This document shows, in pieces, positions 49,338 through 58,154 of a stretch of DNA of 64,000 nt. Every line of letters starts with the position of its first letter. The stretch's first letter is position 1. The position numbers and the translations under genes are program-made. Origin of the DNA: CALNYX01 sp942490925 (GTDB lineage Bacteria > Chlamydiota > Chlamydiia > Chlamydiales > JAAKFR01); contig CALNYX010000017.1 of the NCBI GenBank assembly GCA_942490925.1, forward strand, positions 1,116,001 to 1,180,000, in the 5' to 3' direction. The notes beneath the pieces are model-generated. The model was given only the letters and a program-made list of their open reading frames with translations. It was not told the DNA's origin and did no database searches.

Positions 49338-50520
49338 GTCCCATCTTCTGCTGTTTTGTGCGCAAATAGCGCAGATTCTCTTTTGTGGCCTTTGTTTGCA
49401 GTGGCAAGCGCGAAACAATCGTCAACCCATAGCCCGCAAGCCCCCCATACTTTGCCGGATTATTAGTCAAAAGCCGAATCGTTGACAAGCCTAAATCAGA
49501 CAAAATTTGCGCACCGATGCCATACTCACGTGAATCGACAGGTAATCCCAAACGCTCATTCGCCTCAACTGTATCAAGCCCCTCATCTTGCAATGTGTAA
49601 GCGCGTAGCTTGTGACCCAGTCCAATGCCCCGTCCCTCTTGACCTCGCAGATAGACCACAACACCACACCCCTCTTCTGCCACACGCGCCAAAGCCTGCT
49701 GCAGCTGCGAGCCGCAATCACACCGCTGAGAGCCAAAAATATCTCCAGTCAAACACTCCGAATGCACACGCACCATCACATCACGCTCACCAGCAACATC
49801 CCCCTTCACCAGAGCCATGTGTTGCACACCATCCACCAAAGACTCATAAGCATAAGCAGTAAATTCCCCATGAGGCGTAGGCATCCGCGCCTGGGAGACA
49901 CACTTCACCAACTTCTCACGCTTCCGGCGATACTGAATTAACTCCGCCACCGAAATCATCGGTAGCTTGTGCTCTTTGGCAAAATTACGAAGCGCTTCAC
50001 CGCGCGTCATCGAATAGTCAGGATTGACAATCTCACACAGAAGCCCAACTGGCTCTAAACCAGCGAGCTGAGCCAAATCAACAGCCGCCTCAGTATGCCC
50101 TGCTCGTTTGAGCACTCCACCTTCTCTTGCTTGCAGAGGGAAGATATGTCCAGGCCGCCTGTACGCATCTGCTCCCAGCTCGGGATTAGCCAAAGCTCTC
50201 ACTGTCCGCATCCGATCAGCAGCAGAAATACCCGTGGTCGTTCCCTCTTTCAGGTCGACAGAGACCGTAAAGGCCGTCCGCTGAGACTCTGTATTATGAG
50301 TCACCATCAGGGGTAGATGCAGAGCCTCCAGGCGCTCTGCCAGCATCGGCACACAGACTACACCGCTTGAGTAGCGGAGCAAAAAGCTCATCTTCTCCTC
50401 GGTGATCTTCTCAGCAGCCAAGATGAGATCCCCTTCATCCTCGCGGTCAGGGTCATCGACCACCACCACAAACTCTCCACGCCCAATGGCTGCTAATGCA
50501 GCTTCAACAGAATTATCCAT
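49318..50520 (-). CDS. ribBA: bifunctional DHBP synthase / GTP cyclohydrolase II
   Basis: Fusion of 400 residues. N-terminal DHBP synthase (1-200): VVVDDPDREDEGDLILAAEKI, DLKEGTTTGISAADR, RPGHIFPLQAREGGVLKRAGHTEAAVDLA. C-terminal GTP cyclohydrolase II (205-400): VHSECLTGDIFGSQRCDCGSQL (three zinc Cys), YLRGQEGRGIGL, SREYGIGAQIL and LTNNPAKY. Provides both precursors of riboflavin. Matches CT731. The start region has no FMN riboswitch; the 144 bp to the divergent Inc-like gene is AT-rich with no RNA structure I recognise. Confidence 0.96.
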   Translation of the reverse strand: MDNSVEAALAAIGRGEFVVVVDDPDREDEGDLILAAEKITEEKMSFLLRYSSGVVCVPMLAERLEALHLPLMVTHNTESQRTAFTVSVDLKEGTTTGISAADRMRTVRALANPELGADAYRRPGHIFPLQAREGGVLKRAGHTEAAVDLAQLAGLEPVGLLCEIVNPDYSMTRGEALRNFAKEHKLPMISVAELIQYRRKREKLVKCVSQARMPTPHGEFTAYAYESLVDGVQHMALVKGDVAGERDVMVRVHSECLTGDIFGSQRCDCGSQLQQALARVAEEGCGVVVYLRGQEGRGIGLGHKLRAYTLQDEGLDTVEANERLGLPVDSREYGIGAQILSDLGLSTIRLLTNNPAKYGGLAGYGLTIVSRLPLQTKATKENLRYLRTKQQKMGHEIEIS

Positions 50521-50664
50521 AGAGAGTGAGCATAGAGGATCTTTCAGAATTTCTCAATGGCAATTGTCACTGAGGGAGGGATAAATAATCATTTCTTTAA
50601 TACAAATATTAATATCTCGTTAATTAACATTTTGTTATTATAGTTACTATAAAATAAGGTAAAC

Positions 50665-50991
50665 ATGAATCCACCAAAAGTATCAGCAGAAAGCCACCCA
50701 CTATTGGGACAGGGAACTGAGCGTAATTTTAAAATTACAGCCATAACCATCGCCCTTACAGCAATCGCCTTGCTTGGAGTCGGCTTGGCAGGCCATTTTG
50801 GAGGCATTCACATGACAGCCAAGGCATCCCACATATTGATGGGCGTTGGGGGTGGAACACTTATTTATGCAGCCGTAGTTGCATTCGTGGGTCACCGCCA
50901 AGGACTTCGTGAATCAACATACGAGCCTCTTACAGTCAATAGAGGTAGCGTAAGGCATGCACCTTTAGAGGATTCTGACGATGACGACTAA
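50665..50991 (+). CDS. small Inc-like bilobed membrane protein
   Basis: A 108-residue protein with two membrane helices (about 24-44 and 56-76) joined by a short loop GGIHMTAKASH, a polar N-terminus and a C-terminal tail ending in an acidic DSDDDD. Ribosome-binding site AAGGTAAAC. A TTAACA-N18-TATAAA promoter candidate lies at 50624-50653. The layout is that of chlamydial inclusion membrane (Inc) proteins. Resembles the next gene in its hydrophobic part (GVG...HF; LMGVGGGTLI against MIGLGGTGIL), so the two may be tandem paralogues. Confidence 0.65.
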   Translation: MNPPKVSAESHPLLGQGTERNFKITAITIALTAIALLGVGLAGHFGGIHMTAKASHILMGVGGGTLIYAAVVAFVGHRQGLRESTYEPLTVNRGSVRHAPLEDSDDDD

Positions 50992-51063
50992 ACTACTGCT
51001 GATAACAATGGATTTATTGAGAGGTGTTGTAATGAAACCTCGCAATTCAACCTAAGGATACGT

Positions 51064-51513
51064 ATGGCAACAAATATTCCTCCTTGTTCGAGCTTCACAT
51101 GCTTTGATGCATGGATCAAACCCAAGTCATATCTTAAGATGATTGATGGTGACCAGTGTATCTTTGATGGACATCTCTTCGATACCGTGGAAATACCTAA
51201 TTCCATTCCCTCTCACTGCACAATTCGTCATAGCACGAGTTGTAAGTATTATGTAGCTCCCCAACCAACCCCTGTCGCTGCTCCTGCAACTCAAAAAGAG
51301 GAGCCTTCTCACATTGTCGCTTATCTTGTTGCTATTCTTTTTTCAATGACACTTTTGGCAATTGGAGTGGGTGGACCGTTACATTTTTTACCCCTCGCTC
51401 CAACGATCGGCTACAGCATGATTGGCCTTGGAGGCACGGGCATTCTGGCCACTCTCAACCTTGCAATGTGCAAAGGGTATAAGTCAGTCGGACATCATCC
51501 TCGAAGCGACTAA
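51064..51513 (+). CDS. Inc-like bilobed membrane protein
   Basis: A 149-residue protein with a Cys-containing polar N-terminal half (CSSFTCFDAW), a Pro/Ala linker (QPTPVAAPATQ) and a C-terminal pair of membrane helices (about 84-106 and 115-137) separated by a short loop, the bilobed Inc pattern. CTAAGGATACGT gives a good ribosome-binding site. It follows the paralogous small gene by 72 bp and runs 59 bp into the end of ribD on the opposite strand. Type III secretion or inclusion targeting cannot be shown from sequence. Confidence 0.65.
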   Translation: MATNIPPCSSFTCFDAWIKPKSYLKMIDGDQCIFDGHLFDTVEIPNSIPSHCTIRHSTSCKYYVAPQPTPVAAPATQKEEPSHIVAYLVAILFSMTLLAIGVGGPLHFLPLAPTIGYSMIGLGGTGILATLNLAMCKGYKSVGHHPRSD

Positions 51514-52441
51514 CATCAGCCAGGTGCCACCGGTGTGCCTCTTGCATGTTCTCAATTTGCAGGGCAGAAAACAGTGGTAGACCTTGCGGTCCAAGCAGAC
51601 AGTTTCCAATATAAACAATGCACTGCTGCGCAAATGGTAGAAAAGCTGTATGCAACTCAGCTCCCCCTTCTATGAGCACTTGCAAAATGCCTCGACTACC
51701 CAGCTCTTTGAGCAGTGATTCAATCGACTCGGTCCAAGCTAAATCATAGCCCTCGATGCTGCCCATCACAACGCGGAGTGGTGTTTGGTGTGGAACCTCT
51801 AGACCTCGTACGGTGAGCTGAGGTCGATCGATCTCTGCTGTTTTTTTTCCAACAACGATTGCTCCTGATGCAGCCCGGAGTATATGGACATCGTGGCGCG
51901 CTACTTCACCTGTAATCCACTTCGAAGAGCCATCAGCTGCCGCAAGACGTCCATCGATACTTGTAGCCATTTTGAGCACGCAGTAGGGCAGGCCTGTTTT
52001 GCGATGATGCAAGTAGGGAGCCAAATACTCTTTGGCCTCGGCTTCACAAACGCCAACTTCAACCTCAATACCTGCTTGGCGCAAAGCCTCCACTCCTTTG
52101 CCCGAAACATTGGGATCAGGATCAAGGAAGGGAATGACAACTCGGCAAACGCCTGATTTGATGAGCGCTTCTGTGCAAGGAGGCGTTCGCCCAGCATGCG
52201 CACACGGCTCGAGGGTCACATAGAGTGTGGCGCCTTTTGCAGTCGACCCAGCAGCATTGAGCGCTTCAATCTCAGCATGTGGCTCCCCTGGGGCTTTGTG
52301 AAAACCCTCACCAACAATAACATTTTCTTTGACAACGACACATCCAACCCATGGATTGGGTGGCGTCGTTAGTCGACCCTTTTGCCCAAGAGCTAAGGCA
52401 TAGCGCATAAAAAAGTGTTGTTGCTCATTGTAATCTGACAT
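51455..52441 (-). CDS. ribD: bifunctional riboflavin biosynthesis deaminase/reductase RibD
   Basis: A 328-residue fusion. Deaminase domain (1-145): ALALGQKGRLTTPPNPWVGCVVV, GEPHAEIEALNAAG (zinc His and catalytic Glu) and LEPCAHAGRTPPCTEAL (zinc Cys pair). Reductase domain (148-328): VLKMATSIDGRLAAADGSSKWIT and VLIEGGAELHTAF. Start ATG 52441 has GGGAGATTAT upstream; longer forms would run into serS. The 3' end overlaps the Inc-like gene by 59 bp. Matches CT730. Confidence 0.95.
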   Translation of the reverse strand: MSDYNEQQHFFMRYALALGQKGRLTTPPNPWVGCVVVKENVIVGEGFHKAPGEPHAEIEALNAAGSTAKGATLYVTLEPCAHAGRTPPCTEALIKSGVCRVVIPFLDPDPNVSGKGVEALRQAGIEVEVGVCEAEAKEYLAPYLHHRKTGLPYCVLKMATSIDGRLAAADGSSKWITGEVARHDVHILRAASGAIVVGKKTAEIDRPQLTVRGLEVPHQTPLRVVMGSIEGYDLAWTESIESLLKELGSRGILQVLIEGGAELHTAFLPFAQQCIVYIGNCLLGPQGLPLFSALQIENMQEAHRWHLADVSRFEDDVRLTYTLCTLQG

Positions 52442-52454
52442 ATAATCTCCCAGC

Positions 52455-53726
52455 ATGCTTGATATGAAATTAATTCGCAAAGACCCTAAGGCTGCAGAAG
52501 CCAAGGTTCAGACGAAAGAGCCAGATCTCACACTTGATGCTGTATTGGAACTCGACAAAACGGTGCGTGCTCTCAAAGCGCAGATCGAGGAGCTACAGTC
52601 AGAGAGAAATGCCAAGTCGAAAGAAGTGGGCGAGCTCAAACGGAAAGGGGAAAACGGCGATAGTTTGATGGAGCATGTGCGCTCGATTGGAGAGAAAATC
52701 TCCGAGCTGCACGAACAATTACAGAGTGCTGATGTCTCTTTTGTCGATGCCCTCTCCCATATCCCCAACCTCCCAATGGATGAGGTAAAAGTCTCTCAAG
52801 ACAAAGAAGAGAATGTTGTCATCAAAGAGGTGGGAGACAAACGCACCTTTGACTTCAAACCGAAACACCATCTTGAGCTGAATGAAAAACTCAAGCTGTT
52901 TGATTTTGAACGTACAGCCAAAACCTCTGGATCTGGATGGCCTGCCTACCGTGGCCTGGGCGCAAGGCTTGAATGGTCCCTTCTCAACTACATGATCGAC
53001 ATCCAACTGCTGCGCGGTTTTGAGTTTTGGCTCCCACCAGCACTTGTCCGCCCCGATATGATGTTTGGCTCTGGACAGATGCCTAAATTCAAAGGGCAAT
53101 TCTACGAGATCAAAGATGAGGCGCATCCACTCTATTTGCTTCCAACAGCTGAAGTGGCGCTCAATGGTCTGCATTATGATGAGATTATTCCTGAGCAGGA
53201 GCTGCCCATCAAATATTCTGCCTATACTCCCTGCTTTCGCAAAGAGGCTGGAGCAGCAGGGGCTGGCGAGCGTGGACTCATTCGCGTTCACCAATTCAAC
53301 AAAGTTGAGATGTTTGCCTTTGCCAAACCCGACCAAAGTGAGGCTATCTTCAATGAGATGATCTCTACTGCTGAAGAAGTGCTTCAAGGCCTGGGCCTTC
53401 ACTACCGTCTCTGCCTGCTTGTTACGGGAGATATGTCCTTTACAGCAGCTAAGACCGTTGATATTGAAGTCTGGCTTCCTGGACAAAATCGCTACTATGA
53501 AGTCTCCTCAATTTCGCACTGCACGGATTATCAAGCGCGTCGCTCTCAGATTCGATTCAAAGGGAAGACCGGAAAGACAGAGCTTGTTCACACCCTGAAT
53601 GGCTCGGGACTTGCAACGCCCCGTCTCCTTGTCGCCCTTCTAGAAAACAACCAAAACGCAGATGGCACGGTCACTCTGCCCCCTGTCCTAGCTGAGAAGT
53701 TGGGCATCCACCAACTTTCTTGGTGA
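52455..53726 (+). CDS. serS: seryl-tRNA synthetase
   Basis: Class II SerRS of 423 residues. Long antiparallel coiled-coil arm (about 30-100) that grips the variable arm of tRNA-Ser, then motif 2 FRKEAGAAGAGERGLIRVHQFNKVEMF, EVSSISHCTDYQARR and motif 3 HTLNGSGLATPRLLVALLENNQ. Start ATG 52455, divergent from ribD with a 13-bp gap, so promoters must overlap the coding ends. Matches CT729. Confidence 0.97.
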   Translation: MLDMKLIRKDPKAAEAKVQTKEPDLTLDAVLELDKTVRALKAQIEELQSERNAKSKEVGELKRKGENGDSLMEHVRSIGEKISELHEQLQSADVSFVDALSHIPNLPMDEVKVSQDKEENVVIKEVGDKRTFDFKPKHHLELNEKLKLFDFERTAKTSGSGWPAYRGLGARLEWSLLNYMIDIQLLRGFEFWLPPALVRPDMMFGSGQMPKFKGQFYEIKDEAHPLYLLPTAEVALNGLHYDEIIPEQELPIKYSAYTPCFRKEAGAAGAGERGLIRVHQFNKVEMFAFAKPDQSEAIFNEMISTAEEVLQGLGLHYRLCLLVTGDMSFTAAKTVDIEVWLPGQNRYYEVSSISHCTDYQARRSQIRFKGKTGKTELVHTLNGSGLATPRLLVALLENNQNADGTVTLPPVLAEKLGIHQLSW

Positions 53727-53737
53727 TATAACCAACA

Positions 53738-54091
53738 ATGCTGGTTGACATGTTAGAGCATCTGTTTGGAAATGCAGTTATAGAGAAAATACTTTTCTAC
53801 CTGCTAATGAATGAGAAGGGATATGGATCACAGCTTTCAAAAAGACTAGAGATCCCCTTGTACAGTGTACAAAAAGCACTCCAACGCCTTGAAGTGGGAG
53901 GAATTATTGCCGCTTAATTGGAAGGGAAAACCCGGCTATTTTATTTCAATCCTCGTTATCCTTTTTTAAAAGAGCTGAAAACCCTTTTAGAAAAGAGTTA
54001 TAAGTTTTTGCCAGAAGCTCAACGCTCCCGATTTTACGAGCCTATTGTGCGCAAGCGCCCTCGTCATTCAGGCAAACCCCTAGACCTTTAG
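53738..54091 (+). pseudogene. winged-helix regulator interrupted by an in-frame stop
   Basis: From ATG 53738 (or 53750) the frame encodes MLEHLFGNAVIEKILFYLL, GYGSQLSKRLEIPLYSVQKALQRLE (helix-turn-helix) and VGGIIAA, then TAA at 53915-53917. The same frame stays open after it: LEGKTRLFYFNPRYPFLKELKTLLEKSYKFL, ending TAG 54089. Both parts fit one small ArsR/MarR-like winged-helix protein of about 117 residues, with the stop in the wing. No ribosome-binding site that would restart the second half is clear. It could have regulated the MFS exporter just downstream. This fills the only gene-free stretch above 300 bp. Confidence 0.6.
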
Positions 54092-54138
54092 GTGAAATTT
54101 AGCAGCCTATTAAACAAACTTTCGGACATCAAATCATC

Positions 54139-55326
54139 ATGACTCAAGACAAAAAACCACTATTTGGGGCAATTCTATTTCTTGTCTCTTTTGCCTCGGC
54201 TGGAACCGTCTGTATTGCTCCCGCTCTCCCAGAGATGACCGGGATCTTCCAATCCACAGAAGGAGCGTTGCAACAACTCATCGCCTGGTACTTAATCGGC
54301 TATGCTCTAGGACAGCTCCTTTATGGGCCGATTGGCCACTATGTTGGACGGAAGCAGACAGCTGTTTGGTCTATCACGCTCTCTGTGATTCTCGCTGCAC
54401 TCTGCTTTCTAACGCTTCGGATCCCTTCAGTCTCTCTCTTGGTTGTCCTTAGATTTTTCCTCGGTTTAACTATGGGCGTCGGCCTGAAAATGGCCTTCTA
54501 CTACATCGCTACCTACTACAGCGATGCTGAAATGAGCAAACGCACTTCCTATCTCATGGCCTCTTTTGCCCTCGCACCCTCTCTTTCTGTCTTTGTAACA
54601 GGATGGCTCGTTGATTTTGTCGGCTGGACAGGAACACTCTATTTTCAACTCGCCTACTGTATTATAGGTCTTCTATTCGCTATTACCCTCCCAAAAGATC
54701 GCACTGCGGCGGATCATAAGAGCTCTGGCATCTGGCACTCTTACTGGCTCTGTCTCAAAAACCCGATTATTTTACTTTCGGCTCTCTCAATGGGTGTTGC
54801 GACAACTTTTGTCTATGTCTTCGCTTCAGAAGCGCCGTTCATTGCCATGACAACTTTGGGAATCTCCTCAGGACAGTACGGTCTACTCAACTTTTTTGCT
54901 GTGATAGGTATCCTCATTGGAGGCATAAGCGGTGGAAAATGCGCTCACTACTTTAAGCGCAGTACCTTCATCATTGGAGGACTTTCTATCATGACTCTCG
55001 CCTCTATTCTGATGCTGCTCGCCTTTGCAATGGGATATATCGCTCTCTTTTCTCTTTTCTTCCCTATCTTCGTTGCCTTCATCGGAGTGGCGCTCTTTCA
55101 AGCTAATTCCGCGAGCAACGCCATGAGTGAGCCCCAAAATAAGTCTTATATCTCTTCAACAATCAATTTCATCAACATGGCGTTTGCGGTGATCGCTGTT
55201 CAAGTTTTATCTTTGACATCTCCGTCAAACCCTCTGATTATGCCGATTATTTTTCTGGCAGTTACTTTGATTGGATATCTCATTATTCTCATCCTTTCAA
55301 AATATCGAAAGACTCGATATAATTAG
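54139..55326 (+). CDS. MFS transporter, Bcr/CflA drug-resistance type
   Basis: A 395-residue major facilitator with 12 predicted membrane helices. Signature loop 2-3 LLYGPIGHYVGRKQTAVW (family G-x3-D/H-R-x-GR-R), and helix-5 motif ALAPSLSVFVTGWLVDFVGW of drug exporters. The substrate is unknown. Weak ribosome-binding site. It sits in the place between serS and CT728 where C. trachomatis has no transporter, so it is a lineage-specific insertion together with the broken regulator upstream. Confidence 0.87.
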   Translation: MTQDKKPLFGAILFLVSFASAGTVCIAPALPEMTGIFQSTEGALQQLIAWYLIGYALGQLLYGPIGHYVGRKQTAVWSITLSVILAALCFLTLRIPSVSLLVVLRFFLGLTMGVGLKMAFYYIATYYSDAEMSKRTSYLMASFALAPSLSVFVTGWLVDFVGWTGTLYFQLAYCIIGLLFAITLPKDRTAADHKSSGIWHSYWLCLKNPIILLSALSMGVATTFVYVFASEAPFIAMTTLGISSGQYGLLNFFAVIGILIGGISGGKCAHYFKRSTFIIGGLSIMTLASILMLLAFAMGYIALFSLFFPIFVAFIGVALFQANSASNAMSEPQNKSYISSTINFINMAFAVIAVQVLSLTSPSNPLIMPIIFLAVTLIGYLIILILSKYRKTRYN

Positions 55327-55332
55327 CCGCTG

Positions 55333-56070
55333 ATGGATCATTTTGAAGACAAAAGTGCAATTACGCACGTAATTGAAAAACGAGCCGCCGGAATTATCGC
55401 TCTGAGCGAATCGCACGGCACTGAGATTCCTGGGCATCTCTCGGCAGGTGCTGATGCAGCGCGAGAAACAGCTCTTCTACTCCTATTAATCTGGCTTGTC
55501 CTCTATATGTTGCAAGTCCCCACTGTGGCATTGAGCGGCATTTTAGCCGCCTTTGGCCTGGGCATGCTTGCTTGGAAAACAGGGCGCAGTGGCTGGCTTG
55601 GTTGGGCGCGTCTAGAACGCCTACACCGCGTGATTGAGCAGGAGAAATATGAAATCGACACCAATCGTGAACAAGAACGTGAAGAGTTGACTGCTCTTTA
55701 TGCCGCAAAAGGGATTGAAGGAAAACTTCTAGAAGATGTCATCGATGTACTGATGGCAGATAATGAAAGATTATTGAAAGTGATGCTCGAAGAAGAGCTA
55801 GGCCTGACTCTCCAAGCTTATGAACATCCACTCAAACAGTGCTTAGGTGCTTTTGTTGGCACGTTGTCCGCTTTGATTGTCTTGGCATTTTTCTTCCTGC
55901 TCTTGCCGGCCTACGGAATGTTAATTGCAGCTTTTCTTGTTGTCTGCATAGGCGCAACGCTCTCTGCTGTCTACGAGAAAAACCAGGTGATTCCAGCGCT
56001 TGTTTGGAACTGCGCGATTGGGACGCTTGCCTTTGGGGTCACCTACTTCACACTGCAGTTGCTCTTATGA
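55333..56070 (+). CDS. VIT/CCC1-family Fe/Mn transporter-like protein
   Basis: A 245-residue protein with five membrane helices and, between helices 2 and 3, the cytoplasmic metal-binding helices rich in Glu (YEIDTNREQEREELTALYAAKGIEGKLLEDVIDVLMADNERLLKVMLEEELGL), the hallmark of the VIT1/CCC1 family. These move Fe2+ or Mn2+ out of the cytosol. Overlaps the P-type ATPase gene by 4 nt (ATGA), as with CT728-CT727, so both probably form one metal-detoxification unit. Confidence 0.87.
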   Translation: MDHFEDKSAITHVIEKRAAGIIALSESHGTEIPGHLSAGADAARETALLLLLIWLVLYMLQVPTVALSGILAAFGLGMLAWKTGRSGWLGWARLERLHRVIEQEKYEIDTNREQEREELTALYAAKGIEGKLLEDVIDVLMADNERLLKVMLEEELGLTLQAYEHPLKQCLGAFVGTLSALIVLAFFFLLLPAYGMLIAAFLVVCIGATLSAVYEKNQVIPALVWNCAIGTLAFGVTYFTLQLLL

Positions 56071-58036
56071 CCCAATTTTTCTCCTCAACACGTAGTGAAA
56101 CGGAACTTTTGGAAGCCTTTTTTGAGTCTGGAATGGAAGAGAGCATTAGCCCCTTTCTCACTCCAAACTCACGCAATTGGGGCAAAAACATCAAACTCAA
56201 AGCCTCCATTGTTGCAGCTGTTTTATTGCTTAGCAGCTTTACCCTCTCATTTTTTCCCGCCTGGCGCTCACTCAGCGGTCTATTGCTGCTGCTCACCTAC
56301 TTTCTGGCCGGAGTACCTGCACTGATTTCAGCTGTTAAAGATGTGTGCCGCTTTGAGATCAATATCGATGTCCTCATGGTCCTAGCAGCTTTTCTTTCGA
56401 TCTTCATTGGAAGTGGGAAAGAGGGTGGACTACTTTTGGTGCTTTTTTCTTTCTCAGCAGCCATGGAACGTGCTGTTAGCAGCAAAGCTAAAAGTGCGGT
56501 CTACGCTCTAAAAAAGCTTTCTCCTTCAACAGCCTATGTCGTGCGTGAAGATGGAACCCTTTCAGAGCGCTCGGTCAAAGATATTCGCCCAGGCACTAAA
56601 ATCCATGTGAAAGCTGGGCAGGTGATCCCTCTCGATGGAAAAGTTCTTTCTGGCGCATCGTCGATCAACTTGGTCCACCTAACTGGAGAAAACCTCCCTG
56701 TTTTGCGCAAAGCGGGAGATGAAGTGCAAGCTGGTGCTTCAAACCTTGACGGCGCACTCACCCTAGTTGTGATGCACGGCAGCTCAGAGTCGACCATTGC
56801 ACGTATCATCAAATTGATTAGTGAAGCGCAAGAGGCCAAGCCAAAATTGCAACGTTGGTTTGATCGGATGACAAACCGCTATGCCATGGGTATCATTGCT
56901 CTTTCATTTCTGTTTGCGATTGCCATTCCCTTTTTTACAACTATCCCCTACCTCGGACAGGAGGGAGCCGTCTATCGCGCACTTGCCTTTTTAATTGCAG
57001 CCTCACCATGCGCACTGATTTTGGCTATCCCCATTGCCTATCTCAGTGCCATTAGCGCCTGTGCTAAGCAAGGAATTTTGCTCAAAGGAGGCATTGTCCT
57101 TGATGCTCTCTCTCGTTGCCGCGTCTTTGCCATGGATAAGACTGGAACCCTCACAACTGGAGAGCTCACGTGTATTGATGAATCCTACGACATACAGGCC
57201 TTGCAAGTTGCCTACGCGCTAGAGCAAAATATTGAGCATCCGATCGCGCAAGCGATCTGCAATTTTGCACACGCTAAAAGTATTAAGCCTGCAACGGTTA
57301 CAGATTTTCGCTCAGAAGCTGGTTACGGGATTGAAGCTCTTTTTGAGGGGAAAAAGTCTACCTAGGCAACTCAGAGTGGATCTTGCCTAAACTCTCTTCG
57401 AAACTTCAAACAACGACACACCAAGCGATTGAAGAGGCTGAAATTCGTGGCGAGGTGCTCACCATCTTGTTGATCGATGACAAGCTTACTCTTTTTCGCT
57501 TTACAGACCTGCTTCGCCCAGAGATTGCATCAACACTGAAACAACTCAAAGAGAAGTGGAACCTGAAGCTTGTGATGCTCACAGGTGATCACCGTAGCAG
57601 CGCTGAGCGCATTGCCAAAGAAATTGGGCTTTCGGATTTCTACGCTGATCTCAAACCTGAAGACAAACTGCAGCACATTGCCAAGCTCGCCGAGAATAAT
57701 GATCTGGCAATGGTTGGTGATGGGATCAATGATGCGCCGGCATTAGCGCGTGCAACCGTTGGGATTGCTATGGGTAAAATGGGGACACATACAGCGATTG
57801 CCGCTTCAGATGTGATTTTACTGCAGGACAACTTTGAGAAGTTGAGTTGGCTTGTGAGTAAATCCCACAAAGCGGTGACGATCGTCAAGCAGAACGTCTG
57901 CTTGGCCGCTGGCGCAATTGTGCTCGCAACACTGCCTGCCCTTCTTGGCTTCATTCCCCTCTGGCTTGCCGTTCTATTGCATGAAGGCGGTACAGTTATT
58001 GTTGGCCTCAACGCTTTGCGACTTCTCAAAAGATAA
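56067..58036 (+). pseudogene. P1B-type metal-transporting ATPase (SPC/HEGGT subtype), frameshifted
   Basis: Starting at ATG 56067, reading runs through the actuator domain (HLTGENLPV), the membrane motif AASPCALILAIP and the phosphorylation motif MDKTGTLTTGE to a stop at 57365. A second frame holds VYLGNSEWI, TGDHRSSAERIAKE, MVGDGINDAPALARA and the HEGGTVIVGLNALRLL membrane helix, ending at 58036. Restoring one base in GGGGAAAAA (57347-57355) joins them into one enzyme of about 656 residues, the size of CT727. SPC plus HEGGT are the marks of the P1B-4 group (Co, Fe or Zn efflux). No N-terminal heavy-metal domain. The indel may be real or a sequencing error. Confidence 0.8.
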
Positions 58037-58154
58037 AGCGACCTCCTCTATAGATATTTGCTCTATGAAAAAATCTCCTCTTTTGAGACTTTAAAAAATA
58101 AATTGACACAGCTAAACATGAGGTCGGCCACTGGAGGAGGAATCCCCACCAGAA

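Noticed and set aside
50521..50664. FMN riboswitch upstream of ribBA
   Set aside because: The spacer has none of the conserved RFN element blocks and is too short and AT-rich.
52719..53486. 255-codon minus-strand frame opposite serS
   Set aside because: Long, but wholly antisense to a canonical SerRS; no start signal and unlikely composition.
58080..58150. ATG 58118 as GDH start
   Set aside because: The ATG is in a different frame that stops within 25 codons; the GDH frame has a stop at 58119, so TTG 58155 is the best start.
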